Shown here in pieces: positions 12,986 to 24,369 of a stretch of 64,000 nucleotides of DNA (positions are counted from its first letter, which is position 1; each line of letters starts with the position of its first letter). Made by a program: the position numbers and the translations under genes. The notes under the pieces were generated by a model. The model saw nothing but the letters and a program-made list of their open reading frames with translations, was not told where the DNA came from and did no database searches. This stretch comes from Ascaris suum (Eukaryota > Nematoda > Chromadorea > Rhabditida > Ascarididae). The DNA lies in NCBI GenBank assembly GCA_013433145.1, contig CM024169.1:7577001-7641000 (forward strand). The letters are read 5' to 3'.

Positions 12986-13527
12986 TGTACTGGACGAAGA
13001 AAAAAGAAATTTTTTCTTTAGGAGTTTGCGACTTACGTTCAGTAATTCGTTGAGGCGATGCGGCCCGATTTACAGTAGAGGTAGCGTTGAACAAGAGAAA
13101 TACAGCGCGTGCGATATTACGAACAGCAAAGAGTGTACGGAAATTACAATAGTGTGACGACGGTGCAATATTACGAACAGCAAAGAGTATACAGAAATTA
13201 TGATACTTTGACGATGGGAAGACAGACAGCAAAGCAGGAGCAACCTTAAGCTCCTGACCAGGGGCTCCTCCCTGGTCGACTCGGCACAACCCGAATGTCG
13301 AATTTTTGTTCGGGCAGTTTCCGCTGCCCCGCATGGCTCCGCCTTCAATTTCTTCTAATGTATGCAATGTCACCTTTGTTGTATTGAAACGTCTAGTTTT
13401 TGCACTTTTGTTTTCGCTGGTATGCATCATCGCTTCCGCTTGTCGTTGGTGCCACTGAGGCAGCTAGCCTTTTTTGCTGCAAGCTGGCTTCAATGAGCCG
13501 CGATAATGCATTTCGCGAATAGCGACA
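12986..13527 (-). mobile_element. Solo LTR of a BEL/Pao-type element, related to the complete element at 24-31 kb
   Basis: The 542-bp segment begins TGTACTGGAC and ends TTTCGCGAATAGCGACA, matching the ends of the LTRs at 23968-24369 and 30985-31381 (TGTACTGAAC ... CGCGAATAGCGACA). Inside it shares GACTTACGTTCAGTA, the run GAGGCGATGCGGCCCGA, the CGCTGCCCCGCATGGCTCCGCCTTCAAT block and the GAGCCGCGATAATGCA block. On the minus strand it reads TG...CA, so it has the same orientation as the full element. Flanks are ATACT (12981-12985) and ATACC (13528-13532), a 5-bp target duplication with one mismatch. It is longer and clearly diverged from the other LTRs, so it represents an older insertion or a sister family. 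No internal sequence remains, as expected after LTR-LTR recombination. Confidence 0.8.
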
Positions 13528-16500
13528 ATACCAGCGCGTCACAGTTGGTGCTAGGCAGTTAATGCATTCAGTCAACTTTAAACTGCCATTTAGAATTACC
13601 TTCTGAGGATCATTAAGAGAGAAAATTCGAATGAATGCATCACTAATAAATTTCTTAAAAGGATTCGGTGCGAGGTCTATTTTCCGAGGAAAAGTTATAC
13701 TATAAAAGATATTCAAGTAAATCATTGGGTCGATTCAAATTGCTCGAGGCGGTAACGGTCAGTACGCTGCCTTTTAATGCGATCACAGTTGTATATAAAA
13801 TAATATCCCACAATGTTGTCGTCGATGCCTCTGATGTCCATTCATTTCATGATCCGAGTGAACAACTGGACGTGTTGAGAGAGAGAGTGGGCGTAGGCAC
13901 CTAATGCCAGTCACTCATTAGAAGTGACCAACAGTGTCTGTGCGAACAATCACAAGCTATGCCTTCCAGATTAATCTATATGGTTGCCTGCTTTTGCTTG
14001 TATCGATGGGTCTATTACAAATAAGCCTCACATTAATGCACTTATCTTCTTCTCCATGTCTACGAGTCTTTGCTAGTTTCCGTACTATTTTCCTGTCGCT
14101 GTTCGCAGTACAGGTAAGCTCCTTATAAAATGCCGTTGATAAACATACGATTAATCTTTTGGCTTTTCTATGTCGTTGTCCTTTATTATTGCATAAGGCA
14201 TCGAACATTTCAGATGTCTTAAAAACCTCAGTAGTTCCGAGTCGCGCACAAAGTCAGACACTTTCGCTGATTCATTTTGTCGTTCGCAGGTATGTGTGTC
14301 TGTGTGTGCGGTAATTTCGTTACTGCAACTACTGAACGAAGAGTTATGGTATTTGACAAGCAGAGTACGCACGATAAAATCATCTGCACCGTCTTTCATT
14401 TAGGCCTGTTATTCTCGTACAACTTCTGTACATTTAAAAACGGAAATTTTTACATGCATTCCGCTCTGCTCGGGTCACAAGAAACAAAACAAATCGGCTG
14501 ACGAACAACCTGACGTTCGTCAGGTCGTTTCCAGCACCTGACGAACGAAAATTAAAGTGCTTCTTGCTCAACAAAAATATACATATTCCTTCATTTTGGA
14601 ACATTGTTTTCAAATCATATGTATCAGAGGGCAAAATGAACTATGATCTTGACTTATTGGTCTGTATTTGTGTCTTTGTGCAGCGTTTTTCCCAGCATTT
14701 CCCGCGAAACCTCGTTGTGTGAAACTGGACAGGCGCATTCTTGGTCTGAAAGAATGCATAAATCGGGCCTATCAAACTATCACTTGACAAGCCAAGGACC
14801 GCAATTTTAAGGTGTGAAATCCCGTTCTTACTTATAACAATCGCTGTTACTTAGATCGTTAGACTATTCGTTGTTCGGTGATAGGGCGTCTGTATTTGGA
14901 ATCAGTGTTCGTGTTACTCCGCACACTCTGAAGCAATCTGCGGTGGGTCCCGCCCACCTCGATCTCCCGCTGTGAGCATCATTTTATGTTTTATATTTTA
15001 AATGATATTTCAAGATTCGTCATTTGTGTCACTTTTTTTCGTTTTCAGTGGTGCCAGCTCTATTCTTCAGGACTAACACGCACTAAACGCGCTTTTTTTG
15101 ATGAGGTTAACGTGCTCGAGACCTAGCAACCAAGAGCCAGAACTATGGGTCATTTCTTCATGGTGAGCTTTTTGAGATTGCCATTTCTTGTAACTTTAAC
15201 TGCGGTACTTAGCGCAGTTTTCCTCCGTTTTGCCGATATTTGTGAAAACGTACTATGGCGATGACATCCTGCATATGTTCGCTAAAATACTTCCAGGATA
15301 CGAGCGCAGGTAGCTATAGAAATGGAATTTGGTAGGGTAATCCATATTTCACGGTTATATCCCAAACTCAATTCCGTCGCTACTGTCACCTCCTTTACGA
15401 GTTGTGGACACTTTCAGCAGTGCCATATTTGCATGTGTATATATTGGGCTCTCAAGTCCTGCCAAGAGGAAATCTTTATCAGCAAATTTGCAAACGTGGT
15501 TGCTTTTGCAGCAGAACGTGCTGTTAGGCTTTGTGATTTTGTGGGATATCTCCACACCATTCAGTCTCACTTGCGGATGTTCAAGAACGCATCATATTAG
15601 TCTCCGAGGTGCGTTTATCGAGGCTTTGAGAGGGAGGGGGCTCGTCCCAAATTGCTCCAAGTTTTGCTGGGTGACGATCGAAGGCATGTAGTTGTGCTTA
15701 TTCTTCAAAGCGAATCGGTCTGCTCGCATTCGCCAGTACGGACTGTAATGTCCGCAACTTTTTCTGACCAAGTTGCAAGGTGTAATGGTCGTCTACTTCG
15801 TGCAGTGGTCACTACTTAACAGGTACTAGGACCTCCTTTGGATGCAAAGAAAGTTGAAAGAGTTTTGGGGTGTCATCTTTGTCCACACAAAAGCGACCAC
15901 ATTCACATCTGTCAACAACATCCATTTTACACAAAGCCTGGTAAAGCGCTAAAAAAAAGGTGTCTTTTATTTTGCGAAAGAAAATTTCCGTAGGTAACGT
16001 CGGAGCTACTGTTCCTGCATCAACTCGCAAGATGGTGAGGCGAAACTTATTTATTCACATCCATGTGAGCGAGTTGGACCTGCACGGAGTGGTGATAAAC
16101 CATAAACCACAATCATCGCAGCAGCCTTTCGTTACGGCCGCTTTTGAAACATTATCCTAGTCGTGGTTATTTCCTTTCAACTTCGAGGTTGTTACTGTCG
16201 TTCCAAGAGTTCGTAGACCATCTTCCCGTTGTTTTAGTTCCCCACTCATCGCCGCATATGATATTGATATTAGTACTTGTTTCGACTTACAAACGATCGA
16301 GTTTAAAGTCATGTAAAATGATGTAGAGTAAAACGCGTTTACCCTTGCCGGGAATATGAGCCTAAAAATAGGAAGCAACAAGTGCAAGCGATGGGTTTTA
16401 TAATGATTAACAGCATTTCATAAGTGTTGAGGAAGCAGCATGAAAGCGGAGCAGTAATTCTGCACAGCAAAAGACCGCAATTATTTTTGCTTCGATCGAA

Positions 16501-16944
16501 TAGATGTTTTATGGAGGTGAAGATTATGCCTAGGGCATATGTGCCACGCTGGAGTCATCTCACATCCTAAAGACCCGTTCGAAATTTGTCATGAATCATT
16601 GTCTTTTCGAAAACTGTTATTAAATAAGTCTTTTGCATGAAAGCCCTTTGAAATAAAAAACTTGATTGATGAAAGAAAGTTCCTCAAGACGGTCCGCTGT
16701 TAGAATAGGGCAACCAAAGAGTGGCTCCATAAACAAATCCACTCATACAATCGAGAGATGTGACTAGAATCATTTTTCAAGTAGACATCGGAGGAAATAC
16801 TGAAGAAACAGATATGTGGAATGATTCATAAGAAATAACGAAGCGGACTAACAGATTTAGTTAAACGGCCGTTTATTGATATCCAACGAAATGCATAGTT
16901 CTTGGTCTCAGTGACGTTATTGAGCTAATGAATGTCTTTTATAG
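13528..16944. other. No recognisable gene; isolated exon-like frames
   Basis: A minus-strand stretch at about 13690-13601 (containing DLAPNPFKKFISDAFIRIF, followed by a GTAATT donor) and a plus-strand frame at 13668-13904 look mildly coding, but no domain or in-phase partner was found. The rest shows nothing. Confidence 0.3.
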
Positions 16945-18828
16945 CCTGAAGAACCACCGACTCCTGCACCTGAACCGACCAACATGAACGATGAAATGGC
17001 TGCATCGAGAAACGCATTTATACAACTGAGAGACGCGGTTTGAAGCCTTTTCCTTCCTTGATCCCTAGATCACCGAAATGTCTCATACATTCACCGCATT
17101 AGTTCCACTTTTCATCCTCGTTATACTGTCAGCTGGGTGCCACATTTTCACAGCAATATCAAGCACTGCATATAATTCCAAGTTAACGACACGCTACTTA
17201 TCGGCAATACAATATGTTTAACAAAGAAAACTGAAATTAATAAGCGTCCTGCTTTACTCCGGCGGAGGCGTGACAAGGTCCCTAAGGGTATTGTGCGAGT
17301 ACCGACTGATACGTGTTGGGCCATTTCCGTCACCATGCACTACTGTCACGGGATCTGTGCCTCCAGATCACCTCTGCAGTAACGCAGCGTATCTGCCCCC
17401 TTGTTTAATGCCGAGAAGTTAAACCAGTTGCGTCTTGACTTTCGATATTGAGATCGGAGACCGGATCGGGATGGACACCCACAGTGCAAAAGTAGCTCCC
17501 ATAAGCTACCTTCTTTATCCTGCAAAATTCCCAAAACCCGAGAATGACGCTGAAAAAGTCGAGCTTCAGAAGCAGCAAAAACAACTAGAAGGAATTTCGT
17601 TGGTTTTATCGCACTGTCTACTATTTCTTCATCACCTCATTCGAATTCAGGTTTGCTTTCTCATAGCGAAAGTCATCAGCAATTGACCAGCAAACCCTTA
17701 AATGTTATGAATGCTTTGTGAATTTCCTGCCAAATGATGCACGGGCGTTGTGCGCCCAACTTCCGGTGCAGCAAAAGATTTTAAGGAGTCTATGGAAATG
17801 ACCGAATTCCAAAGGCCACAAGTAAAGTTCTTCGGTGCCAAAACTTTTTACAAAGTTTGTTACCATCGGAGACCTTAGAAAGTAGGCGCCGCATCCGAAA
17901 TTAGCGACCCGCAAGGATGGGAAACTTTTCCACTGGCTACCAACGGTGCACTTTTGGTGGCTCGGCAACCATTGAAATAATCGTTGGTGGGGATGGAACT
18001 TCCCGAGTTTCGAAATTTTTTAGCGAGGAGGCCACCTTGAAAGTGGAGCTAAGACTCTTCTATCCTATTAGGCAACTAATTTGAGGGCTTCAGAAACGCC
18101 AGTGGGGCGCTGAACGGCTCGCAGCAATCTTCGCTACGAGGAAGCTCACGGCTATCGACTGCGGCGTGACCATCTGGAAGAATAAGAGGATCGCAGAAGT
18201 CTACCTATGCCACCTCTGAAATCTAATTTTTTGGCCACTGCCACTAATGTTCAGTTTTCCGGCCAAGGAAGTTTCATATGTGGCTTATGCTGATGAAAAT
18301 TTCGAGCGTTTATAAACCATCCCAACATGACACAGCAGCCGGTAGTTCAACTAGTTCTGAGCACTATCTCGTGGAGCCGCTCTGCTGGAAGGTAGCTTCT
18401 GTGGTGATTTATGCTGTAGGATTCAATGAGCAAAAGCTGAGTGCGGAGACCCTCTATAACGGATGTTTCGTTATGGTTATCTTATAATTTACAGGAAGGC
18501 TGTCAAAGATCAATAGGTTATGCGCTTACACACAAGCGCGACAGGTGAATCGTACAGATCATCCAAAATGAGCGCGAATATTTGTTCACTTTGTTTTCAG
18601 CTTGGCGACTCAATAAACGTGGAATGATTTAAGCATTACGCAAACGAATATGAGCATGTGACAGAAGTGAATCGTGAGTTGGATGCGACCGACAGAGAGA
18701 AGCAAAAAGATTTGAGAGAAGCGAACACCGATCAGTCGTCAGGTCCAGAAACCGAAGGACCCATGCTGATCGAATTCCATTCAGACCTGAAGATGAAGAC
18801 GATTAAGAAAACAATGTTTCACATCTAA
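16945..18828 (+). CDS. Probable multi-exon gene of unknown function
   Basis: I do not recognise the product. Exon A, 16945-17037, follows a TTTTATAG acceptor and encodes a proline/glutamate-rich segment (PEEPPTPAPEPTNMNDEMAA) ending at a GTTTGA donor in phase 0. Exon B, about 17430-17650, is open and contains an acidic/coiled-coil-like stretch (FPKPENDAEKVELQKQQKQ) with a GTTTGC donor after CAG. The terminal exon encodes a very charged segment (HYANEYEHVTEVNRELDATD, then DREKQKDLREANTDQSS) and ends TAA at 18826-18828. If the last exon starts after the TTTTCAG at 18600 there is an in-frame TGA at 18625-18627; if it starts after the TTTAAG at 18633 the frame is clean. The B exon acceptor does not join exon A in phase, so an exon is missing or misplaced. 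DNA at 17.7-18.45 kb contains broken open frames and may hold an old insert. Confidence 0.35.
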
Positions 18829-18994
18829 ACATATTTTCTGTTCTTTCAGATATGAAAAGAAAAGTCAAAAAGTCAGTTACGATAGGAGAGCGGTGTCAGT
18901 GAACTCAATATTTTGAGATTGCCTTTGGTGCTTTGTGTTCTATATTTTGCTGCATGACACTTGTCGTTATACGTTACGTAATCACCGTGTTGTC

Positions 18995-19618
18995 ATTGCT
19001 GCGACGACACTTCGCATGATAATCTCACATAACGATCTGCTCCTTGCTGTTCTTCTCCATGTCGATCCAACGTCTCTTTTGAGAAAATTTTCCCATCTGC
19101 TGGTAGTCTTTCTTGGGTCTTTTGCGACCTCTTCGGTATCAGTGCAAGACTTCTGCGCTCCACCTATTGTCAGTTGTTCGGACTGGCCCAGCGTAACTTG
19201 CTTGTCCGCTTTTCAGTCACTACATCTTTTAGCAATGGTATTCGCCTTATATCTTTGCGTTTACATCATTGCGAAGCGATATTCGAGCATCGATCTCTCC
19301 ATTGCTCATTGTGTTATTTGCAGTCGTTTTTCTTCTGCAACTTTTAAGACTGTAGAATTGAACAACGTCGCCTTTTTTTCTTGCTTAAGTTAGATTTTAG
19401 GATATCAGATATTTTTTTGAAACCACCCCAAACGGCTCTCCGTCTTCTAGAGATTTCCTCCTCCAGGTCATTGCCCGTCCTGGCTGCCTGTCCCAGTTAA
19501 AAATAGTTTCCATTTCTTTTATAAATTCCCCATCTAGTTTTATTCTGTCAAAGGCAAGTCTTTTGTTTTCATCAAGTTCACTGGTATTCATGAAATACAA
19601 GGTGAATAACTCAATCAC
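18995..19618 (-). pseudogene. Degenerate LINE (RTE-like) reverse-transcriptase C-terminal fragment
   Basis: Reading the minus strand, the first part (19618-19397) is open and ends near KKYLIS. The downstream part, in shifted frames with stops, keeps the recognisable order of an RTE-type RT C-terminus: a LFNSTVLKVAEEKRLQ-like block, then QxAMERSMLEYR, then a KLRWASP-like block, then a TTSRWENFLKRDVGSTWRR block corresponding to the 'RPPTRW' tail found in nematode RTE copies. Several frame changes and stops make it non-functional. The large plus-strand frame 18935-19393 is its shadow. There are no terminal repeats, as expected for LINEs. Family identity is from motif order, not from a database search. 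Confidence 0.6.
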
Positions 19619-19625
19619 AGTAACC

Positions 19626-20529
19626 TAATAGTAGCAGTCAGTGCTACTGCCTAAACACAGAAAAACACCACATGACGTCATCTAGCCATCCGATCGACAA
19701 GAGCAAGTCATCCACCGAGTTCGCTCACATAGGGCGGTTGATCATCCCTTCAATAGCTTCGAAATGCGCAGAAGCCTCATCTGGCAACTCTAATATCTCC
19801 AGATCCCAACTAGTGGGGGGATTCCGCTCGGTGGGCACCACTTACGTTCACTGAAACGCCGTCGTTTGGTTCCCTTTATTGGTGTTATTTCTGCAGTGTC
19901 TACCTACAAACATCCCTATGCTTATATCTCTCACTATTTTACGAACCGTAGGATCTGCATCACATTTTGTGTCGGATCGCTTTTTCAAACTTTGCTTCTC
20001 TGCATCTTCGCTTTGCCCGAAGCCTTGAACTCGTTGGCCCTTTGATCTGTACTCCTTCTTAGGTGAAGCACTTCTCCAAAACGGCTGTAAAGTTGCATCA
20101 GTGAAAAGCACACCAAAAATAAGATTGATTGACACGAACTAAGGTAATAACACGGTACATCAAATTAATCACGCAACAACAATACCAACTCAGCTATAGT
20201 AAAATCTCCTAAATCCAAAGCACACACCAAAACCACCGCACCCACCCCACACCAACCTCTCCATCACCAGAGTGACGGCATCAATGCAATGTCTTCATGT
20301 GAATGGCATCTGATACGGCGCGCAATGAGGGTTCGCGCCCGGCAGAGGTGTGGGGGACTCCGTGCGCTCCCCAGTTGTCCTAGATCATAACCCGACTCTG
20401 GATGGTCCAATTTCGATAGGCCTTTGATAGACGACTTCATATGATACGGGAAAAGATACAACGTGTGGAAATTCGTGAAACACGGCAGTCAAATATATGG
20501 AACAAGAGAAAAACAGAGATATAAACTGA
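19626..20529. other. No gene; C/A-rich stretch and possible LINE-associated DNA
   Basis: Contains a CA/CCA-rich run around 20220-20270 and a GC-richer segment at about 20310-20390. No coding exon is supportable; part may belong to the LINE remnants on either side. Confidence 0.35.
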
Positions 20530-20830
20530 AGAGCCTTTATTATTTACGGCCGCCCCTACTCGAATATTGTTCCCAGCTTTGTCTCCTTATCTGCACAAGT
20601 ACATAAATCAAGTTGAAAGAGTTCAAAAATATTTTACTCGCATTGCTCTTCGCAGGTTCTTTCTCGGGCCGTTCGATCCAGACTACGCAACTCGTCTCAA
20701 GTTGTTTAGTATGCAGTTGCAAGAATAAAGAAGAGTTCAGTTCGATCTTGCTTAGTAGAACTTTAACGTCCACGTCATTGGCGAATGTTCTTATTCATTG
20801 TGAATATTAGTCACTTCAAAATGGTTGTCT
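20530..20830 (+). pseudogene. Degenerate CR1/jockey-type LINE reverse-transcriptase fragment
   Basis: Two adjoining plus-strand frames, separated by a frameshift near 20575, contain the conserved RT C-terminal series: LRPPLLEYCSQL, then SPYLHKYINQVERVQKYFTR, then ALRRFFLGPFDPDYATRLKL and SMQLQE. This corresponds to the 'VRPLLEY...VWSPYL...IE.VQ+RFTR' pattern of jockey/CR1-clade elements. Stops and a shift show it is dead, and neither the endonuclease nor the RT catalytic centre is visible. It lies opposite in strand to the RTE-like fragment about 1 kb away. Confidence 0.6.
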
Positions 20831-23267
20831 GTCTCATTACGATAAGCGATATTTCTTTTAGTCTGAACCTTTCGATTACAAAAAACATTTCGAATATTTT
20901 CAAAGCTCAGTTGGCTACCATATCTTTCACAACCCAAATGGAAAACTGTGATAAAAAATGATCCATGCTTTCATTCAAAAAGGAAGTTGAACAAGACAGG
21001 AGCGAGCTAAAGATGACCACACATCCCTCGATTTGTTTATTTATTTAGTTGTTCACCACTCATTTACTTATTTATTCATTTATTTATCTACCTTTTAAAC
21101 TTACTTTTTATTATCCATCAGCCCACACATCAATCGACATTACAATTTTTTCCGAACTCAAATATAAACAAAGGAAAAACATGCCAGCTGAAACGATAAT
21201 GGGTTTCGCATTCGACTCACCTAACCAATCAGTTTCATGGATTATCAAAAATAATAAATTATTTATCTTCATATAATAGTCAGTTCGATGGTTCGCATGG
21301 AACTTCCAACGAAAGATTTACATTTACTTCAACCTAATCGTTGTAAAATAATGAACTGTGCACCCTGAAATGTCTGCAAATTTTTCCCACTTTTAAATAT
21401 CAAAAGTTCTTTGCAGAGTTAGCTTAACAATATGAATGATGGTATAATATGTACTCACGGAAGCATAAGTTGCTGTGCTTTGCAAATGTAAATTTGCAGG
21501 GGCTTGCATACTGCATATTGCATATTGCACATTTGCAAATGCAAAACGACACTGCGACTTTGCGAATAAGAACTTGCGAAAGCGTAACGCAACGACGATG
21601 GTTTATCTCTGCATGATTTTCATCTGAGTGAATCAGATGGAAAGTGTATAAAGTCATGGGCATATCAATTCAAGCATTTTTATATCGCGTGCTGTTCGAC
21701 GTTGGTCGATTGGCTCTAGGAGCTCCGATTAAGTATTTCACGGAGACCCATTTCAGTGGTACCATTGAAGTCGTTGCGTAAGAGCTAATCATTCATTGCT
21801 ATGACGATACGGATTTCCCTGGTGTTATACGCAGGGACTAGCCGAGAAAGTGTTGCTATTCGTCGGCCAAGCAATGAGGAAATTGAAATGGCATACTGAA
21901 AGATATAGTCTGACCTGTCAGGAAGTTTCTAGGGAAACTAGCCCATTCTGATATAAATCTAACTAAATCTATATGATTCATATTAAAGTCTATTATTGAT
22001 GCAATCCATAGAACAACTTTGGTCTCACACCGGCAAGCGACAAAAAATTTTTGCAGCTCATTAAATTCAGCGAAATGAGTTTGTAATATTTGAGGCATTG
22101 AACGAACCCTTCAGTGATCGACTTTCTAAAAAAGTGAAAAAGAAACTGAAGTATCCTCAGAACGAAAGACGGCATGTGTCAGCTCTTCCACTTATTACAG
22201 CACTTGTTCGACGGTTCTTCGATAGCTACTATTTTCAAGAGCTAATATATTCTTTATTGCTCATTAGAAAACGCTAACTGTTGATGCATTAACAATCAGT
22301 CGTTTAATTCGACTTTTGCCTCGCAGAAATCAAACGCTGTGTAATATCAGCCCATTTGCCTGTCTATAAGACTCTACTTAAGGCCTAATGTGCATCGACC
22401 GAACAAAATCAACAAAATCGGGCTCATCCCTAGGCCATAATTTGAGACTTATTGCTAGAAATCCCAGACCATTTTGGACAAGTGAAAAAAATTCATCGCC
22501 TGCTCCTTTCCCACCCGTCTTGTGATTGTTTCAACTCTCCCTCGTTTACTGAAGCTCTCATACCTGCATCTTGCCAGAGGTCGAAATCCACCTGAATGTA
22601 TTTGCTCCAATAAATTAGCGATATTTGCACAACAAGAACCCACACTGCACTTTGGCTTTCAACTCCCATAAGTGTGCCCTAGAGACGCTGCTTAAGTGAC
22701 AGTGTGATATGACCTAGCGAATCCTCCCCCTTCCTTTTGAAAGTTGCAAACAATTCGGGACTTCTTAACTTCGTTCTAACGAAGCCGATTCCATGAAGTT
22801 TGGTTTCAAAATAAGTCAGAATTTACTTACAGCTTTGAGTCAGACATATTTCGATCACTTTTTCAGAATTCATTTAAGACTTTCCTTTTTTCCTTACGAA
22901 CTAAGTTCTTCTGAAAAAACACATTTTACCGCGCTCTACTGGCTCTTCCTTACTCTCCCATACTACTCGAAGAAATTTCTTGTTATCAAATCATTCTGCT
23001 CCAAAACGCAATAGCCAATTTCAAATCACTCTCTAAGGAGGAATGACGTCAAAGTCTCGCAGCTTTAACTTATCTCCAACATGGAAAACTCGTTACTAAT
23101 TTCCAACAGTACTAGCTAACAGCAAGTTTTATTTTATTTCATGAATTTCATTTTTTTCTAAATGGAACAAATATTCGCAGAACATCGAAATATTGAATAA
23201 TTTCACGAAATGTATTCGTCTATTGATTAGGTATACCAATTTCACCTAATTTAAGGTACCAAGTAGT
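20831..23267. other. No recognisable gene
   Basis: AT-rich DNA with frames of at most about 95 codons. It includes a perfect 11-bp inverted repeat (21479-21489 with 21529-21539) enclosing GCATATT direct repeats. Nothing coding is supportable. Confidence 0.4.
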
Positions 23268-23630
23268 ATGGGAAATGCTCATGCAGCTCTGAGAAAGAAG
23301 AAACTAATTACCGTCTCTCATCAGGCGGTTCCAAGTGTGCACAAGCAATCGGCGGTTCCAATTCAACGCCTGAAGTCACCGCATGCTGTCCGAAGTGAGG
23401 GGCAACTGCTCAATGCTAACGCAGTGAATGCAGCAGGACTGCATCAAATGCCGGCGGCATTGCCAGCTCAGAAACAGTTGCCGGAAACGCAACAACGACA
23501 AAAGGTTGCCCCAACGAAGTGTTTGAACGAATCTTCTACCAGCGCGGGAATAGTGAAGTCGTCCGCACAGCCATCCGGTCAACCAAAGTCACCAAAAAGG
23601 CGACCACGTGGATTAGCTTTTCATAGAAAG
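23268..23630 (+). CDS. Probable first exon of the tyrosine phosphatase gene (N-myristoylation signal)
   Basis: The open frame starts ATGGGAAATGCTCATGCA, giving MGNAHAAL: Gly2, Asn3 and Ala6 fit the general N-myristoylation pattern (G-x-x-x-small). It encodes 121 residues, basic and rich in Q, A, S and P with no domain, and ends GLAFHRK in phase 0 at a GTCGTT donor. The ending resembles the exon ends LFKK (32559) and FRKK (33469) in the downstream exons, and the phase fits them exactly. AATTTAAG just upstream (ending 23255) is a plausible cis- or trans-splice acceptor. Assigning it to the phosphatase is inference, because an LTR element fills most of the 8.8-kb gap to the next exon. It could instead be a separate small gene, since the frame also runs to a stop at 23654 without splicing. 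Confidence 0.45.
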
Positions 23631-23967
23631 GTCGTTAATCCATTCATCTCATGATTCAGTATAATTTCACAAATGGGTGTACCATCACAACAAGAATCAT
23701 TTTGATCTATTTAATGTTGAGAAAAATTAGTTCATATAAGCTTGCTCCAAGTTCACATCAATCCTTCCTACTGTGCGTAATATGAAAAACAAATAGCTGA
23801 AATTGTTGCGAAATTATCATTGCTGCGCTAGTGCCCTTACTAGTATAACAAAAAAGTCCTCCAGCATAGGTAAGTGCTATATTTGTCAATAAAAGTAATT
23901 CTTCAGTCGAATACAGAAATTTGACAGCAAGTAAAAAGAAGTGACAAATTGCTGATAGAATTGCTTG

Positions 23968-24369
23968 TGTACTGAACATTTAGTAAAGGATAGCTTTCTT
24001 TAAGATTGAGTACTTACGTTCAGTAGTTTAATGAGGCAACGCAGCCCGAAGTTGCAGCGACGAACGAGCGAAATACAGAAGTCAACAGAATTTACAATAC
24101 TGTGATCAGCAGAGAGTCGGCCGAAACAACAGAATGCGAGCTCCGAGAGCGAATGGAACGAGGATTGCAACGGAGAGCTCACCGGAGCTCTCTTAACCAT
24201 GGGTCCTCCCCGGTCCTGTCAGCACTGCATGAATGGCCAGTCTTGGTTCTGGCAAATTCCGCTCCCCGGCGTGGCTCGGCCTTCAATGTTTCGTAATATA
24301 CGCGACGTCATCTCGCTTCTATTCATACGCGTCAACGAGCCGCGATGATGCACTTCGCGAATAGCGACA
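23968..24369 (-). repeat. 3' LTR of the BEL/Pao element
   Basis: 402 bp. Its core (about 23994-24270) appears identical to the other LTR (about 31011-31287). Differences are confined to the two ends: TTTAGTAAAGGATAG versus ACGTAGTAAGGGTAA, GGCGTGGCTCGG versus GGCTGGCTCAG, a 3-bp difference at CGCGATGATGCAC, and small indels. A weak purine run (GGGAG on the minus strand) adjoins it as a possible polypurine tract. Confidence 0.9.

Noticed and set aside
18935..19393. 152-codon plus-strand frame with hydrophobic segments, receptor-like at first sight
   Set aside because: It lies antisense to recognisable RTE-type reverse transcriptase remnants, so it is a shadow frame.
24000..24200. 66-codon minus-strand frame, also found at 31017-31217
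   Set aside because: It is identical in both LTRs of the BEL element and lies wholly inside the LTR; not a gene.
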